A stretch of DNA of 35,808 nucleotides from a virus: positions 1 through 35,808 of IMG/VR virus record IMGVR_UViG_3300009604_000029. The stretch is one strand, 5' to 3'. The notes below the pieces were generated by a model. The model saw nothing but the letters and a program-made list of their open reading frames with translations. It ran no database searches and had not been told where the DNA came from. This document shows positions 14,258 to 21,521 of this stretch, piece by piece (positions within the stretch are counted from its first letter, which is position 1; the number at the start of each line of letters is the position of its first letter). Position numbers and translations under genes: made by a program.

Positions 14258-14432
14258 CCTGTTTCTCCTTATCTATAACTTCGTCGACTGAGGCTCGGGG
14301 AATTCGCCATTTACTGCCTACCTTGAATCCCCCCTTTATGTGTCCAAGCTTAAGCATCTCCCGGACACTGTAATCGCTCACACGTAGGATCTCGGAGACC
14401 TCCTGAACTGTTAATACCTCTGGGAACACCAT
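14241..14432 (-). CDS. Small excisionase-type helix-turn-helix protein
   Basis: A 63-residue winged-HTH protein of the MerR/excisionase-like HTH_17 class. Its typical layout is LTVQEVSEILRVSDYSVREM, then LGHIKGGFKVGSKWRIPRAS, then a short helix. Such proteins serve as excisionases, transcription regulators or DNA-architectural factors. No integrase is visible, so a regulator of this operon is more likely than an excisionase; this is inference. ATG 14432 follows AGAGGTG. It lies between folE and the QueD-like fusion gene, overlapping the latter by 17 bases. Confidence 0.8.
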   Translation of the reverse strand: MVFPEVLTVQEVSEILRVSDYSVREMLKLGHIKGGFKVGSKWRIPRASVDEVIDKEKQDEVPD

Positions 14433-14442
14433 GCGTTCACCT

Positions 14443-15288
14443 CTATTTCATTAAGAACTCGGCCCGTGCCGCAGGATCGCTCTTGATGATCCCGCTTAGG
14501 AAATTGGTCGTGAGGAAGGCATTCTCCTGCCTGGCCCCTCTGCATATCATGCAGGCATGTCGAGCCGTTATCGACACCCCTACTCCTCTAACATCTCCTC
14601 GTTCGATCACCTGTCCTATTTCCATGGTGAGCCGTTCCTGGATTTGCAGCCGCCTCGCCTTGGCATCTACTAGCCTGGCGAGCTTGGAGATCCCGATGAC
14701 CTTCCCATTGGGTAGATAGCCGATATCTACCGTTCCCCAGAATGGTAACATGTGGTGCTCGCAGGTCGACCAGAAGCCTATTTGCCTCATGATCACCATC
14801 TCGTCCGAGTTCTCGTTCTCGAACCACTTCAGTATCTCTTTTTCCTCACCATAACCGGAGAAGATCTCCCCCCAGGATCGAACGACTCGCTCTGGAGTCT
14901 CCAGCAGCCCATCTCGACTCGGATCGTCTCCAATGAACTGGATAATGCGACGGACATTGTCTTCTAGATCTCCTCCCTCACCCTCCCATGGGAAAACGAT
15001 CCAGGTGCCGAGGATACCCTCTTTAGGTTTATCAACTAGAGCCAAGAACTCTTTATTACCATGTTCACTCATGATACGATCACGTGTGGCTCCGCTATCC
15101 ACGATATCATCCATGATGATCTCAGCATCCTCAGGTCTGTCTACTAGTACCGTTCCCACCTGCGCCGACAGCCCTGCGATTATGGATCCTCCCCTTGGGA
15201 TCCCCCAGACCTTGCTGCCCTTAATGCCCATATTCTTAAGTCGCTTATTGATGTCTGACCAGCTGAGGGATATATGTCCGTTACTCAT
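14443..15288 (-). CDS. folE: Phosphoribosyltransferase-like domain fused to GTP cyclohydrolase I
   Basis: Converts GTP to dihydroneopterin triphosphate, the first step of the 7-deazaguanine pathway. 281 residues. Residues 105-281 are a full cyclohydrolase: DGLLETPERVVRSWGEI, the zinc site STCEHHMLPFWG (176-186), GISKLARLVDAKARRLQIQE and the second zinc Cys region RHACMICRGARQ. Residues 1-95 are a compact phosphoribosyltransferase-like domain with VWGIPRGGSIIAG and the PRPP-binding motif EIIMDDIVDSGATRDRI (55-72). A WIVFPWE linker joins them. The PRTase is shorter than free enzymes but keeps its acidic pair and DSGAT loop, so it may act on a base or sense PRPP. It overlaps queE by four bases (ATGA). 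Confidence 0.92.
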   Translation of the reverse strand: MSNGHISLSWSDINKRLKNMGIKGSKVWGIPRGGSIIAGLSAQVGTVLVDRPEDAEIIMDDIVDSGATRDRIMSEHGNKEFLALVDKPKEGILGTWIVFPWEGEGGDLEDNVRRIIQFIGDDPSRDGLLETPERVVRSWGEIFSGYGEEKEILKWFENENSDEMVIMRQIGFWSTCEHHMLPFWGTVDIGYLPNGKVIGISKLARLVDAKARRLQIQERLTMEIGQVIERGDVRGVGVSITARHACMICRGARQENAFLTTNFLSGIIKSDPAARAEFLMK

Positions 15289-15944
15289 GGTAGTCCTATT
15301 ACCTTGTGTAGTTGGATTGAGAGCTTCCAGCCTGGAAGGTCATATAGTTTATTAATGACTGACTGGGTGCCGATTCCCCTAGTCCGTTCATCGTCATCAT
15401 CATGCGCTATTGGCTGGAGATAGTAGCTCTCCGCGTTGAAGTCACGAAAGGCGTGGGGATTGATCGACGGATTAGGATGCGGATAGAGGAGCTTGAGCGT
15501 ATCGGCCCTGCGGATCACTGTCTGTTCCCATGGGAGCTTGGGTGATATAGTGAGATGATCTATATTGAAATATACATCATCCTTAAACTCCCGAGTTCCA
15601 TTGGACTCGACTGCCACATCGTATTTCACTTGGAGGCTGCTCAGAAGGTTGTAGTCCAGCTGAAGGGACGGCTCTCCTCCGCTAATCCACACCCATTTGA
15701 TCTGATTATCACCCTCTAAATCTCTAATCTGCGACAGGATCTCCTCGATGGTGAGCATCTTGTGGCTAAAGAAATCAGTATCACAAAATGGGCACGTCGA
15801 CTCCTCCCGTGTCTCCGGCCTCCCGTCCCACATGTTGCAGCCGGAGAATCTGAGAAATATACAGGGGACACCCGCCATTTGCCCCTCCCCCTGGATGGTC
15901 GGCCCGAAGATCTCGTGGACTCCGTATTTATGGGTAGGTTGCAC
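15285..15944 (-). CDS. queE: 7-carboxy-7-deazaguanine synthase (radical SAM)
   Basis: Radical SAM enzyme that rearranges 6-carboxytetrahydropterin to 7-carboxy-7-deazaguanine (CDG). 219 residues from a GTG at 15944. The start VQPTHKYGVHEIFGPTIQGE is the usual QueE N terminus. The cluster motif is CX14CX2C, seen as SGCNMWDG and then STCPFCDTD, a variant known in some QueE enzymes in place of CX3CX2C. WVWISGGEPSLQ is the glycine-rich SAM motif, and VAVESNGT and LTISPKLPW follow as in the family. It overlaps queD by 17 bases upstream and folE by four downstream, so the three pathway genes are coupled. Confidence 0.95.
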   Translation of the reverse strand: MQPTHKYGVHEIFGPTIQGEGQMAGVPCIFLRFSGCNMWDGRPETREESTCPFCDTDFFSHKMLTIEEILSQIRDLEGDNQIKWVWISGGEPSLQLDYNLLSSLQVKYDVAVESNGTREFKDDVYFNIDHLTISPKLPWEQTVIRRADTLKLLYPHPNPSINPHAFRDFNAESYYLQPIAHDDDDERTRGIGTQSVINKLYDLPGWKLSIQLHKVIGLP

Positions 15945-16383
15945 TGCAATCCTCCGTCTCCTGCACGGTAACCCGTGCCATGTGGATTCTCCTTAGGGAA
16001 TCGAAGTTCCCAGGACGACCAGCCTGAAGCTCATCCGTACTAGCGTAGATGAGCTCCTCCATTTGATCGAATATGGATTTCGAGAGGAACTCGGCTGTGG
16101 GCCTCCCCTGAGTAACCACAATGCTCTTAGAATCAGTCGCGAATAACTGAGGAAATCGTGGATCCTGATCCCATATAAGGAACTTGTGATCGTAAATGGA
16201 ATCGATCTGCGACCACAGTTGCTTGAGGAATCCGAAGTCCATCACCATGTCCAGATCGTCCAGATCCGATGACTCCACTACCAGGGTCACCTTATAGTTA
16301 TGTCCATGGAACTGAGCGCACTTGCCCTTGTGTCCCCAAATGGTGTGCCCCGCGCTGAAGCTGAAATCCCTAGATATTCTCAT
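15928..16383 (-). CDS. queD: 6-carboxy-5,6,7,8-tetrahydropterin synthase
   Basis: Converts dihydroneopterin triphosphate to 6-carboxytetrahydropterin, the QueE substrate. 151 residues, slightly longer than free-living QueD (about 120). Zinc ligands are His13 (FSAGHTIWG) and His26/His28 (QFHGHNYK), with the catalytic Cys22 in KGKCAQFHGH. IYDHKFLIW holds the catalytic Asp-His pair, PTAEFLSKSIF is the conserved helix, and VTVQETEDCSATY holds the pterin-binding Glu. An insertion around residues 70-95 accounts for the extra length. ATG 16383 follows GTAGGAGG. It is the first of the three deazaguanine genes and follows the helicase gene by nine bases. Confidence 0.95.
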   Translation of the reverse strand: MRISRDFSFSAGHTIWGHKGKCAQFHGHNYKVTLVVESSDLDDLDMVMDFGFLKQLWSQIDSIYDHKFLIWDQDPRFPQLFATDSKSIVVTQGRPTAEFLSKSIFDQMEELIYASTDELQAGRPGNFDSLRRIHMARVTVQETEDCSATYP

Positions 16384-16391
16384 TTGTCCTC

Positions 16392-17957
16392 CTACCAGTA
16401 TACACAGAGACCTCCACTTGGTCGACAGAGATGAAGAGTCTTCTTGGCTCTCGTCATGGCTACGTAGAACATCCTTACGATACTGTCCGTGGAGCTATTA
16501 TCCATGCCTGCTGGCGACATGTCGGGGAAGACGTAGACGTGATCTGCCTCCCCTCCCTTGACACTGTGGATCGTCCCAATGGTAACCCGAGGCCGGGTGT
16601 CCTCGATGCTTCCCCTCTCCAGCACTCTGAGCGTATAGTCCCAGGAGCCTGGCTCCCCGGCTCTCCTGAAGCTCTTAAAGATGGTGGCATCCTTAGCCAT
16701 TATACGTTCCAAGATGGTAGGATTAAAGGCGTCGATTAGATCCTCCATCTCGATCTCATTATCCTCGGCATCCTTGCAGGCTCGGAGGAATCCCTCTCTC
16801 CTACCCTGGATATAGGCCCCCGATTTGGCTCCCAGGACGCTCCCCCAGGTATGAGCCACATCCCCCGTTAATCTATTTTTAGAGAGAAATGCCCTTATCT
16901 TGTTACCCGCCGTATCCAGAGGATTCCACATCTTATTAGTTTTTCGATACGTGTTATGAAAGGGGATCCCTGCTTCTCTTAGTGCAGTGATAATGCCCTT
17001 TAACATGTACCCGCAGGACGCTATTATCATGTAGGTGCCGTCCTCCTGGAGCAACCCAGGCGGTAGTCTCCCGCTGCTCTCAGCCTCTACATAGGAATAT
17101 GCGTCCATTCTGACTTCCCCCTCCTCATCCCGTGGAAGGTATTCCTTCTCCCTCCGGTCAGAAATCTGGTGCACCCAGGCGTAGGCCTGCTGATGAACCG
17201 CCCGTGGGATCCGATAGGACTGAGTGAGTACCTTCTCCCGTCCATCTGGTAACTGAGGATTAAAGAACTCCTGAGGGATCGCGCCCGACCACTCATATAA
17301 ATTCTGATCGTCGTCCCCCACGAGAACTCGTATCTTGGTGTTCCATTGCCTTATGACTTCCAATTGGAGTGGAGTGTGATCCTGAGCCTCATCCACATAG
17401 ACGACCTGCTGAGCCGGGAGTGGATGGACATCCAGCGCTAGTTCGAGCCATCCCGCGTAATCCGGTCTCTCTGATTCTCGACACCACTCAGACCACTTAA
17501 GATGGAAATCCCTGGTGGGTGGATCCCACTCAGCCATCGGAACCATGCGTTGGCGATATATTTGAGCCCTTTCATAGAACGTATCTCCATTCCCAGCTAG
17601 AGTCCTCTCGGATGTCCCCTCCTCTTCTTCAGTTGTGCGCCACTGAAGAAATGGAGGCAGACAGTCCTCATCTGACCAGGAAGGATACGCCTTGATGAAT
17701 TCCTTAACGGCTGACTCAGCGGGAGCCGGGGATCCCAGCGCCCTCTTGCAGCGTGCATGAAGAGTCGTTACGTTCTCAGGTGCCAATGGTAGGTCTCGTC
17801 CAGAGGCCTCTCTCACAGCCGAGTTAGTGAGAGACACCACTGAGACCAGATCCTCCCCAAACCTGCTAACGCTTTTATTTATTCGCTTGGCTATCCAGGT
17901 CGTCTTACCCGAGCCTGGAGGGCCAAACGTTCGATATTCATCAGTCGAGTTCGTCAT
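16392..17957 (-). CDS. Superfamily 1 DNA helicase (UvrD/Rep-like)
   Basis: ATP-driven DNA helicase, 521 residues. Motif I is FGPPGSGKTTWIAKR (11-25), motif II VVYVDEAQDHTPLQL with DEAQD at 189-193, motif III VLVGDDDQNLYEWSGA, motif IV LTQSYRIPRAVH, motif V TIGTIHSVKGGEADHVYVF and motif VI VRMFYVAMTRAKKTLHL. All motors look intact. It lacks the large 1B/2B inserts of full UvrD, which is common in phages. It probably unwinds the fork or recombination intermediates with the primase encoded just before it; the genes overlap by 17 bases. No DnaB-type helicase is visible, so this or the SNF2 protein may be the replication helicase. Confidence 0.92.
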   Translation of the reverse strand: MTNSTDEYRTFGPPGSGKTTWIAKRINKSVSRFGEDLVSVVSLTNSAVREASGRDLPLAPENVTTLHARCKRALGSPAPAESAVKEFIKAYPSWSDEDCLPPFLQWRTTEEEEGTSERTLAGNGDTFYERAQIYRQRMVPMAEWDPPTRDFHLKWSEWCRESERPDYAGWLELALDVHPLPAQQVVYVDEAQDHTPLQLEVIRQWNTKIRVLVGDDDQNLYEWSGAIPQEFFNPQLPDGREKVLTQSYRIPRAVHQQAYAWVHQISDRREKEYLPRDEEGEVRMDAYSYVEAESSGRLPPGLLQEDGTYMIIASCGYMLKGIITALREAGIPFHNTYRKTNKMWNPLDTAGNKIRAFLSKNRLTGDVAHTWGSVLGAKSGAYIQGRREGFLRACKDAEDNEIEMEDLIDAFNPTILERIMAKDATIFKSFRRAGEPGSWDYTLRVLERGSIEDTRPRVTIGTIHSVKGGEADHVYVFPDMSPAGMDNSSTDSIVRMFYVAMTRAKKTLHLCRPSGGLCVYW

Positions 17958-19365
17958 CAGCCTCCTCTATCGATTGATACATACTGATCCAGCTAGGATC
18001 AATTCCCCATACTCTGCGCTTTCCCCTCTCCGCTCGGAATTCTTTAACCTCCGCTCCCATTCCTCGAAGACGCTGAGCTACCTGTTTCATTGTGAGCTTC
18101 ACTCCCCACTTGCTATTCCCTCGATAGATCAGATCCCCCAGGCTGAACCAAATGAACTCCCCCTGTCTGAAGCTACCCCGGATCGGAACCGGATCTCCAT
18201 CTGGGATCATTGGTAGTATTATCCCGCCAAGGTATTCCCCAAGAAGAACAGCCATCTCACCCTGTCCGGTAGCCTCGTCACCCGCGTCCACATCCTCAGC
18301 CACATCCATGAGCATCTGGACGAATTCATCATGGGATGGAACAGTCTTAGCGCTGAGCTTGCGTGTGACCTTACCAGTGGATTCGGCTAGGGATTTCTGA
18401 AGCTGAGGAGGAGCCAGGAGTTGACCTGTGGTGACTTCGCAGATACCCTCACTGAACGCGAGGACGAACTGAGGGCTGTCTCCCGTGATCCGTTTCACCG
18501 AAATGAGATCCAGTTTGAGTAATCTGGATACTCGATCCTTGATGTCCTCCGTATCCACAGTCGAGACACTCATGTCCTTGTTACGAATGCTATGCACGAC
18601 AGTCTCAATCTCCTTACGAGGCAGCGGAGGGTCATTCAGCGTGTTCCATGCAGATAGTATGGATACGACCTCATCCTGAGGCATCCCCATGTTAAAATAT
18701 CGACCAGCCAGCCTGGCTGCTGCCCCATTACGCTCCCCCTCACCAACCCCTTGTAGCAGTTTAGAATACCATGTCTCGCTTATCACCTGGACTTTAGGTC
18801 TGGAGACCGGCTCCTTCAACCATGAATCATTATCCAGGTAGGCCAGTGGGATGTCACCTAGCTCCTTCCCCTCGATCCATGTGTATCCCCGACCTGATGC
18901 GTGAATCGATGGTGGCGCTACTACGAATCCTCCCTCGGCGCGTATGTCCACCTTATTAAGGACTCCCACTCTGGTGCCGATTCCCTCACTCCCGCCGTCG
19001 TAGCGGAAGTACATGTGGAGTCCCCCTCCCCCGGTTCTCACCATGGGAGTATATATCTCATCAGGATCGATTCCTATCTCCAACAGGGACTCCATGCCCT
19101 CCTCTCCATCCACATCCACTACGAAGATGCCTGAGATGTTCCCCGTTACAATCCCCACGTTGTTATCAGGGAACCGATCCCACCACTTCTCTAGCTCGGT
19201 ATCAGAGAGCGCGGTCTTAGTCCTCCCCTGCCATTTGATCCTGGGATGTTTACCCGGAGACGTACACTTAGAGCTGCCGCAGCTGCACTTGTTACCATCT
19301 ACCAGGGTATGTGCAGGGACAACGGACAGCCCCATTTCTAGGTATTTTAAGGCGTAATCAAGCAT
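17941..19365 (-). CDS. Bifunctional primase-polymerase (archaeo-eukaryotic type) with PriCT-like domain
   Basis: Primes DNA synthesis; members of this class can make RNA or DNA primers. 474 residues. The prim-pol domain spans about residues 1-190: ALKYLEMGLSVVPAH, a Cys/His site CSCGSSKCTSPGKHP, VGIVTGNISGIFVVDVDGEE with catalytic Asp84 and Asp86, and RTGGGGLHMYFRYDGG with catalytic His117. A PriCT-like helical region follows about residue 205 (GVGEGERNGAAARLAGRYFN, then VSILSAWN). The C-terminal 200 residues are unassigned and end in a winged-helix-like segment (KQVAQRLRGMGAEVKEFRAE). A helicase domain is not fused but is encoded by the next gene. ATG 19365 lies after the stem-loop-rich gap. 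Confidence 0.9.
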   Translation of the reverse strand: MLDYALKYLEMGLSVVPAHTLVDGNKCSCGSSKCTSPGKHPRIKWQGRTKTALSDTELEKWWDRFPDNNVGIVTGNISGIFVVDVDGEEGMESLLEIGIDPDEIYTPMVRTGGGGLHMYFRYDGGSEGIGTRVGVLNKVDIRAEGGFVVAPPSIHASGRGYTWIEGKELGDIPLAYLDNDSWLKEPVSRPKVQVISETWYSKLLQGVGEGERNGAAARLAGRYFNMGMPQDEVVSILSAWNTLNDPPLPRKEIETVVHSIRNKDMSVSTVDTEDIKDRVSRLLKLDLISVKRITGDSPQFVLAFSEGICEVTTGQLLAPPQLQKSLAESTGKVTRKLSAKTVPSHDEFVQMLMDVAEDVDAGDEATGQGEMAVLLGEYLGGIILPMIPDGDPVPIRGSFRQGEFIWFSLGDLIYRGNSKWGVKLTMKQVAQRLRGMGAEVKEFRAERGKRRVWGIDPSWISMYQSIEEADDELD

Positions 19366-19375
19366 TCACAGTCCT

Positions 19376-19466
19376 AACTCTGCAAGAGTCGACCTACCTG
19401 GGAGAGTGGGGGAATCTCCCAGGCCAGGCCTTACCCTTAATTCACTCAGCGTTAGAGTGGTAAGGG
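19376..19466. repeat. Cluster of three stem-loops between the SSB-like and primase genes
   Basis: The 102-base gap holds three inverted repeats: ACTCT/AGAGT (19377-19381 and 19385-19389); CCTGGGAGA/TCTCCCAGG, nine perfect pairs around a nine-base loop (19397-19405 and 19415-19423); and CCTTACC/GGTAAGG (19429-19435 and 19459-19465). No T tract follows on either strand. Candidates are a transcript-processing or attenuation site, or part of a replication origin. Confidence 0.5.
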
Positions 19467-19467
19467 T

Positions 19468-20076
19468 CTAGAAGGGTAGATCGTCGTCATCGTCATCATC
19501 GTCGTCATCGTCGTCTGCCACTGCGGTAGCGCGAGCCCGAGATGATTTAGAGTCGGATCGACCACTTGATTTTGCCGCCTTGGCCTTCACCGGATTGGCG
19601 CTCTTGCCATTCCGAGACGAAGACTTGGACTTGGACTTGCTCTTTGGCGCGTCTTCGTCGTCATCGTCCGCTGCTCGACCTTTCTTCGCAGGCAGGACGG
19701 CGTTGACCTGAGATACGATCTGCTCATCACCGGACTCCTTGTTGATCCGCTTGTTGTGTCCAATGGTGAGACGGACGCTTCTCCCGATGAGCTTGTCGGT
19801 GTTGATATCCAGCGCGGATTCGGGATCTGCCCCGAACGCCACCAGATGCTCTTTCAGACTGAAGAGAGCGTGATCGAGCAGGCTGGTGAAGCTCTTGGTC
19901 GTTTCTCCCTTGGATGGGCCTCCGGTGATCTCCCAATCCCAGACCAACATGGCATTGCCTGCGGCAGACTCATCCTCCTCGCAGTCGACCAGATCAGCTG
20001 GCCAGGTGCCTGCCTCGATTAGAGTGAACGGACTGGAATCGTCGATGTCCCCTAGGTTTACCTTGATCTTTGGCAT
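19468..20076 (-). CDS. SSB-like DUF669-type protein with acidic DDDLPF tail
   Basis: Probable single-stranded-DNA-binding protein, 202 residues. The first 130 residues match the DUF669 style of phage proteins: KVNLGDIDDSSPFTLIEAGT, AMLVWDWEITGGPSKGETTK and GRSVRLTIGH, a beta-rich fold. Residues 135-185 are a Ser/Lys/Ala-rich disordered linker. The last 15 residues are Asp-rich and end DDDDLPF, almost the same as the DDDIPF tip by which bacterial SSB recruits repair and replication enzymes. The tail is written in the DNA as GAT/GAC repeats. It has its own extended -10 promoter and palindrome upstream, and a stem-loop cluster downstream. ATG 20076 follows TTTAGGAGGG. Confidence 0.8.
   Translation of the reverse strand: MPKIKVNLGDIDDSSPFTLIEAGTWPADLVDCEEDESAAGNAMLVWDWEITGGPSKGETTKSFTSLLDHALFSLKEHLVAFGADPESALDINTDKLIGRSVRLTIGHNKRINKESGDEQIVSQVNAVLPAKKGRAADDDDEDAPKSKSKSKSSSRNGKSANPVKAKAAKSSGRSDSKSSRARATAVADDDDDDDDDDDDLPF
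19477..19516 (-). repeat. GAT/GAC trinucleotide repeat encoding the poly-Asp tail
   Basis: About 13 consecutive GAT or GAC codons (seen as gtc/atc on the plus strand) encode the Asp run before the terminal LPF of the SSB-like protein. Such a tract can expand or contract by slippage and would change tail length without a frameshift. Confidence 0.75.
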
Positions 20077-20103
20077 TAATGCCCTCCTAAATTTGGTTCG
20101 GTC

Positions 20104-20138
20104 ACTTTACTCCTGGATTCCCCCAGTGGTAAAGTATA
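20104..20138 (-). promoter_or_regulatory. Extended -10 promoter P4 overlapped by a palindrome, before the SSB-like gene
   Basis: On the minus strand TGATATACT gives an extended -10 (TATACT at 20138-20133) with no good -35. An inverted repeat overlaps its end: ACTTTACCACTGG (20135-20123) and CCAGGAGTAAAGT (20116-20104), 11 of 13 pairs around a six-base loop. With no T tract after it, it looks more like an operator over the transcription start than a terminator. Confidence 0.5.
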
Positions 20139-21521
20139 TCATGTGAGGGATTTCGCTATATCCCTCCCGGCTACTACTCCAGTTAGAGCCGCTGCTACGA
20201 ATGAGTCCACGTATCCTGTGGCATCCCCCACTATATACAGACCAGGATGCCCGTAGACCTGCCAATTAGCAGTATCGACTGGAGCTCGATATGCGGGATA
20301 TTTCACCTCCGGGCCATAGATTATGGATTCCTCAGGGTCAAATGTGGGTATGGACGCATCGAGTCCTTCCAGGAATCGATGGAATGCCGAGTATAACTCA
20401 GCTGGTAGGGCGCGGCTTATATCTAACCCATCCCTCGCCATGACGTTCGTTCGGTAGGGAGGATGTAGATTCTCAGACGGCTCCTGCTTCATGAAGTCGC
20501 TAACCCGCTGGACTACGGTATGACCCTGCGCAATCTCATTAATGGATCTGGCCACATCCCTCACGTAATCCTGTGGATCCCCCGTGCCCACAGCCTCAGG
20601 CACCATCTTGGCTACCATAGCGAAGTTGCTGCTGTTGCTTCGCTCATTAGGATCAAGGGAGGAGTGACCGTTCACATTACGTATCCCCATCTCCTGATGC
20701 CACTGATTCACCACGAATCCCTGCTGATTGCAGCAGAACGATCTAGTGACGATGAACCCCGTCTGCTGCATCACCTTCCAGTCGTAGAATCGATCAAACA
20801 TGCAGCTGAGGCCGGAGTCCGCCGTCTCTACCCGGAGACCGATACCAGCTGGGCCTGACTTCGTAGACAATCCCAGGTCTTGTATTAGGTTCTCTGACCA
20901 GGTGATCCCCTGGATTCCACTGGCGATTACCACCTTATCGAAGAGAAGTCGCTCGCGTGCCACTGCGTCTCTGCGATTTGAGCTAAAACCTACCCAGGCA
21001 CCGCCCATCTCCTCTGGGAGAGGATCCACGCTCACTGCCTTCGTGAAGAATCTAACGTCGACTCCATCCCGGACGAGGGCCTGTGTCATCCCTATCGAGA
21101 ACCTGCGGATGCCGTCTGATCCCACATGTCTGAGAGGATAGGACGATAGATCCATGTCGTTGTCCGAGAAGTCCTTATCCCCCTGGACAGTCGGCTCATA
21201 CCACACTCCCTCCCCCGCATGTGTGACCACTTCCTTATCTATCTCCCACAGGATGGGCTCAAGAGCTGGATCGAAGATTTCCTCCAGCTGAGTACCCCGC
21301 AGCAGGCTGAATGGGAGCTTGCCGTCCGAGAACCCGCCTGCCCCTCCCTCTCCCTCAAGGACATAGCAGGATCTACAGGAACACGATTGGGTCTCAGGAC
21401 ACCATCGCTCCACCATGGGATGACCCATCTCGACCATCGTTATATTCTTTACCCCAAGGTCGAGCAGCTGCCTAGCGCAGAATGTCCCCGCAGGGCCAGA
21501 TCCGATTATTAGGACGTTCAC
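20139..21521 (-). CDS. FAD-dependent oxidoreductase (COG2509-like)
   Basis: Predicted soluble flavoprotein dehydrogenase, 460 residues. The FAD-binding start is MNVLIIGSGPAGTFCARQLL and the C-terminal FAD site LYIVGDATGYVDSFVAAALT. Between them are a cysteine cluster (CPETQSCSCRSCYVLEGE) and GGAGGFSDGKLPF, features typical of the uncharacterised COG2509 dehydrogenases, where such cysteines might hold a metal. The substrate is unknown. It is encoded between dNMP kinase (four-base overlap) and the SSB-like gene. It is unusual for a phage replication operon, and a redox step in base modification is one possibility. No transmembrane segment is seen. Confidence 0.85.
   Translation of the reverse strand: MNVLIIGSGPAGTFCARQLLDLGVKNITMVEMGHPMVERWCPETQSCSCRSCYVLEGEGGAGGFSDGKLPFSLLRGTQLEEIFDPALEPILWEIDKEVVTHAGEGVWYEPTVQGDKDFSDNDMDLSSYPLRHVGSDGIRRFSIGMTQALVRDGVDVRFFTKAVSVDPLPEEMGGAWVGFSSNRRDAVARERLLFDKVVIASGIQGITWSENLIQDLGLSTKSGPAGIGLRVETADSGLSCMFDRFYDWKVMQQTGFIVTRSFCCNQQGFVVNQWHQEMGIRNVNGHSSLDPNERSNSSNFAMVAKMVPEAVGTGDPQDYVRDVARSINEIAQGHTVVQRVSDFMKQEPSENLHPPYRTNVMARDGLDISRALPAELYSAFHRFLEGLDASIPTFDPEESIIYGPEVKYPAYRAPVDTANWQVYGHPGLYIVGDATGYVDSFVAAALTGVVAGRDIAKSLT

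Noticed and set aside
14241-14432. Excisionase implying a temperate phage
   Set aside because: Only a small HTH_17-type protein is present; no integrase, repressor or att-like site was seen, and such proteins also act as regulators.
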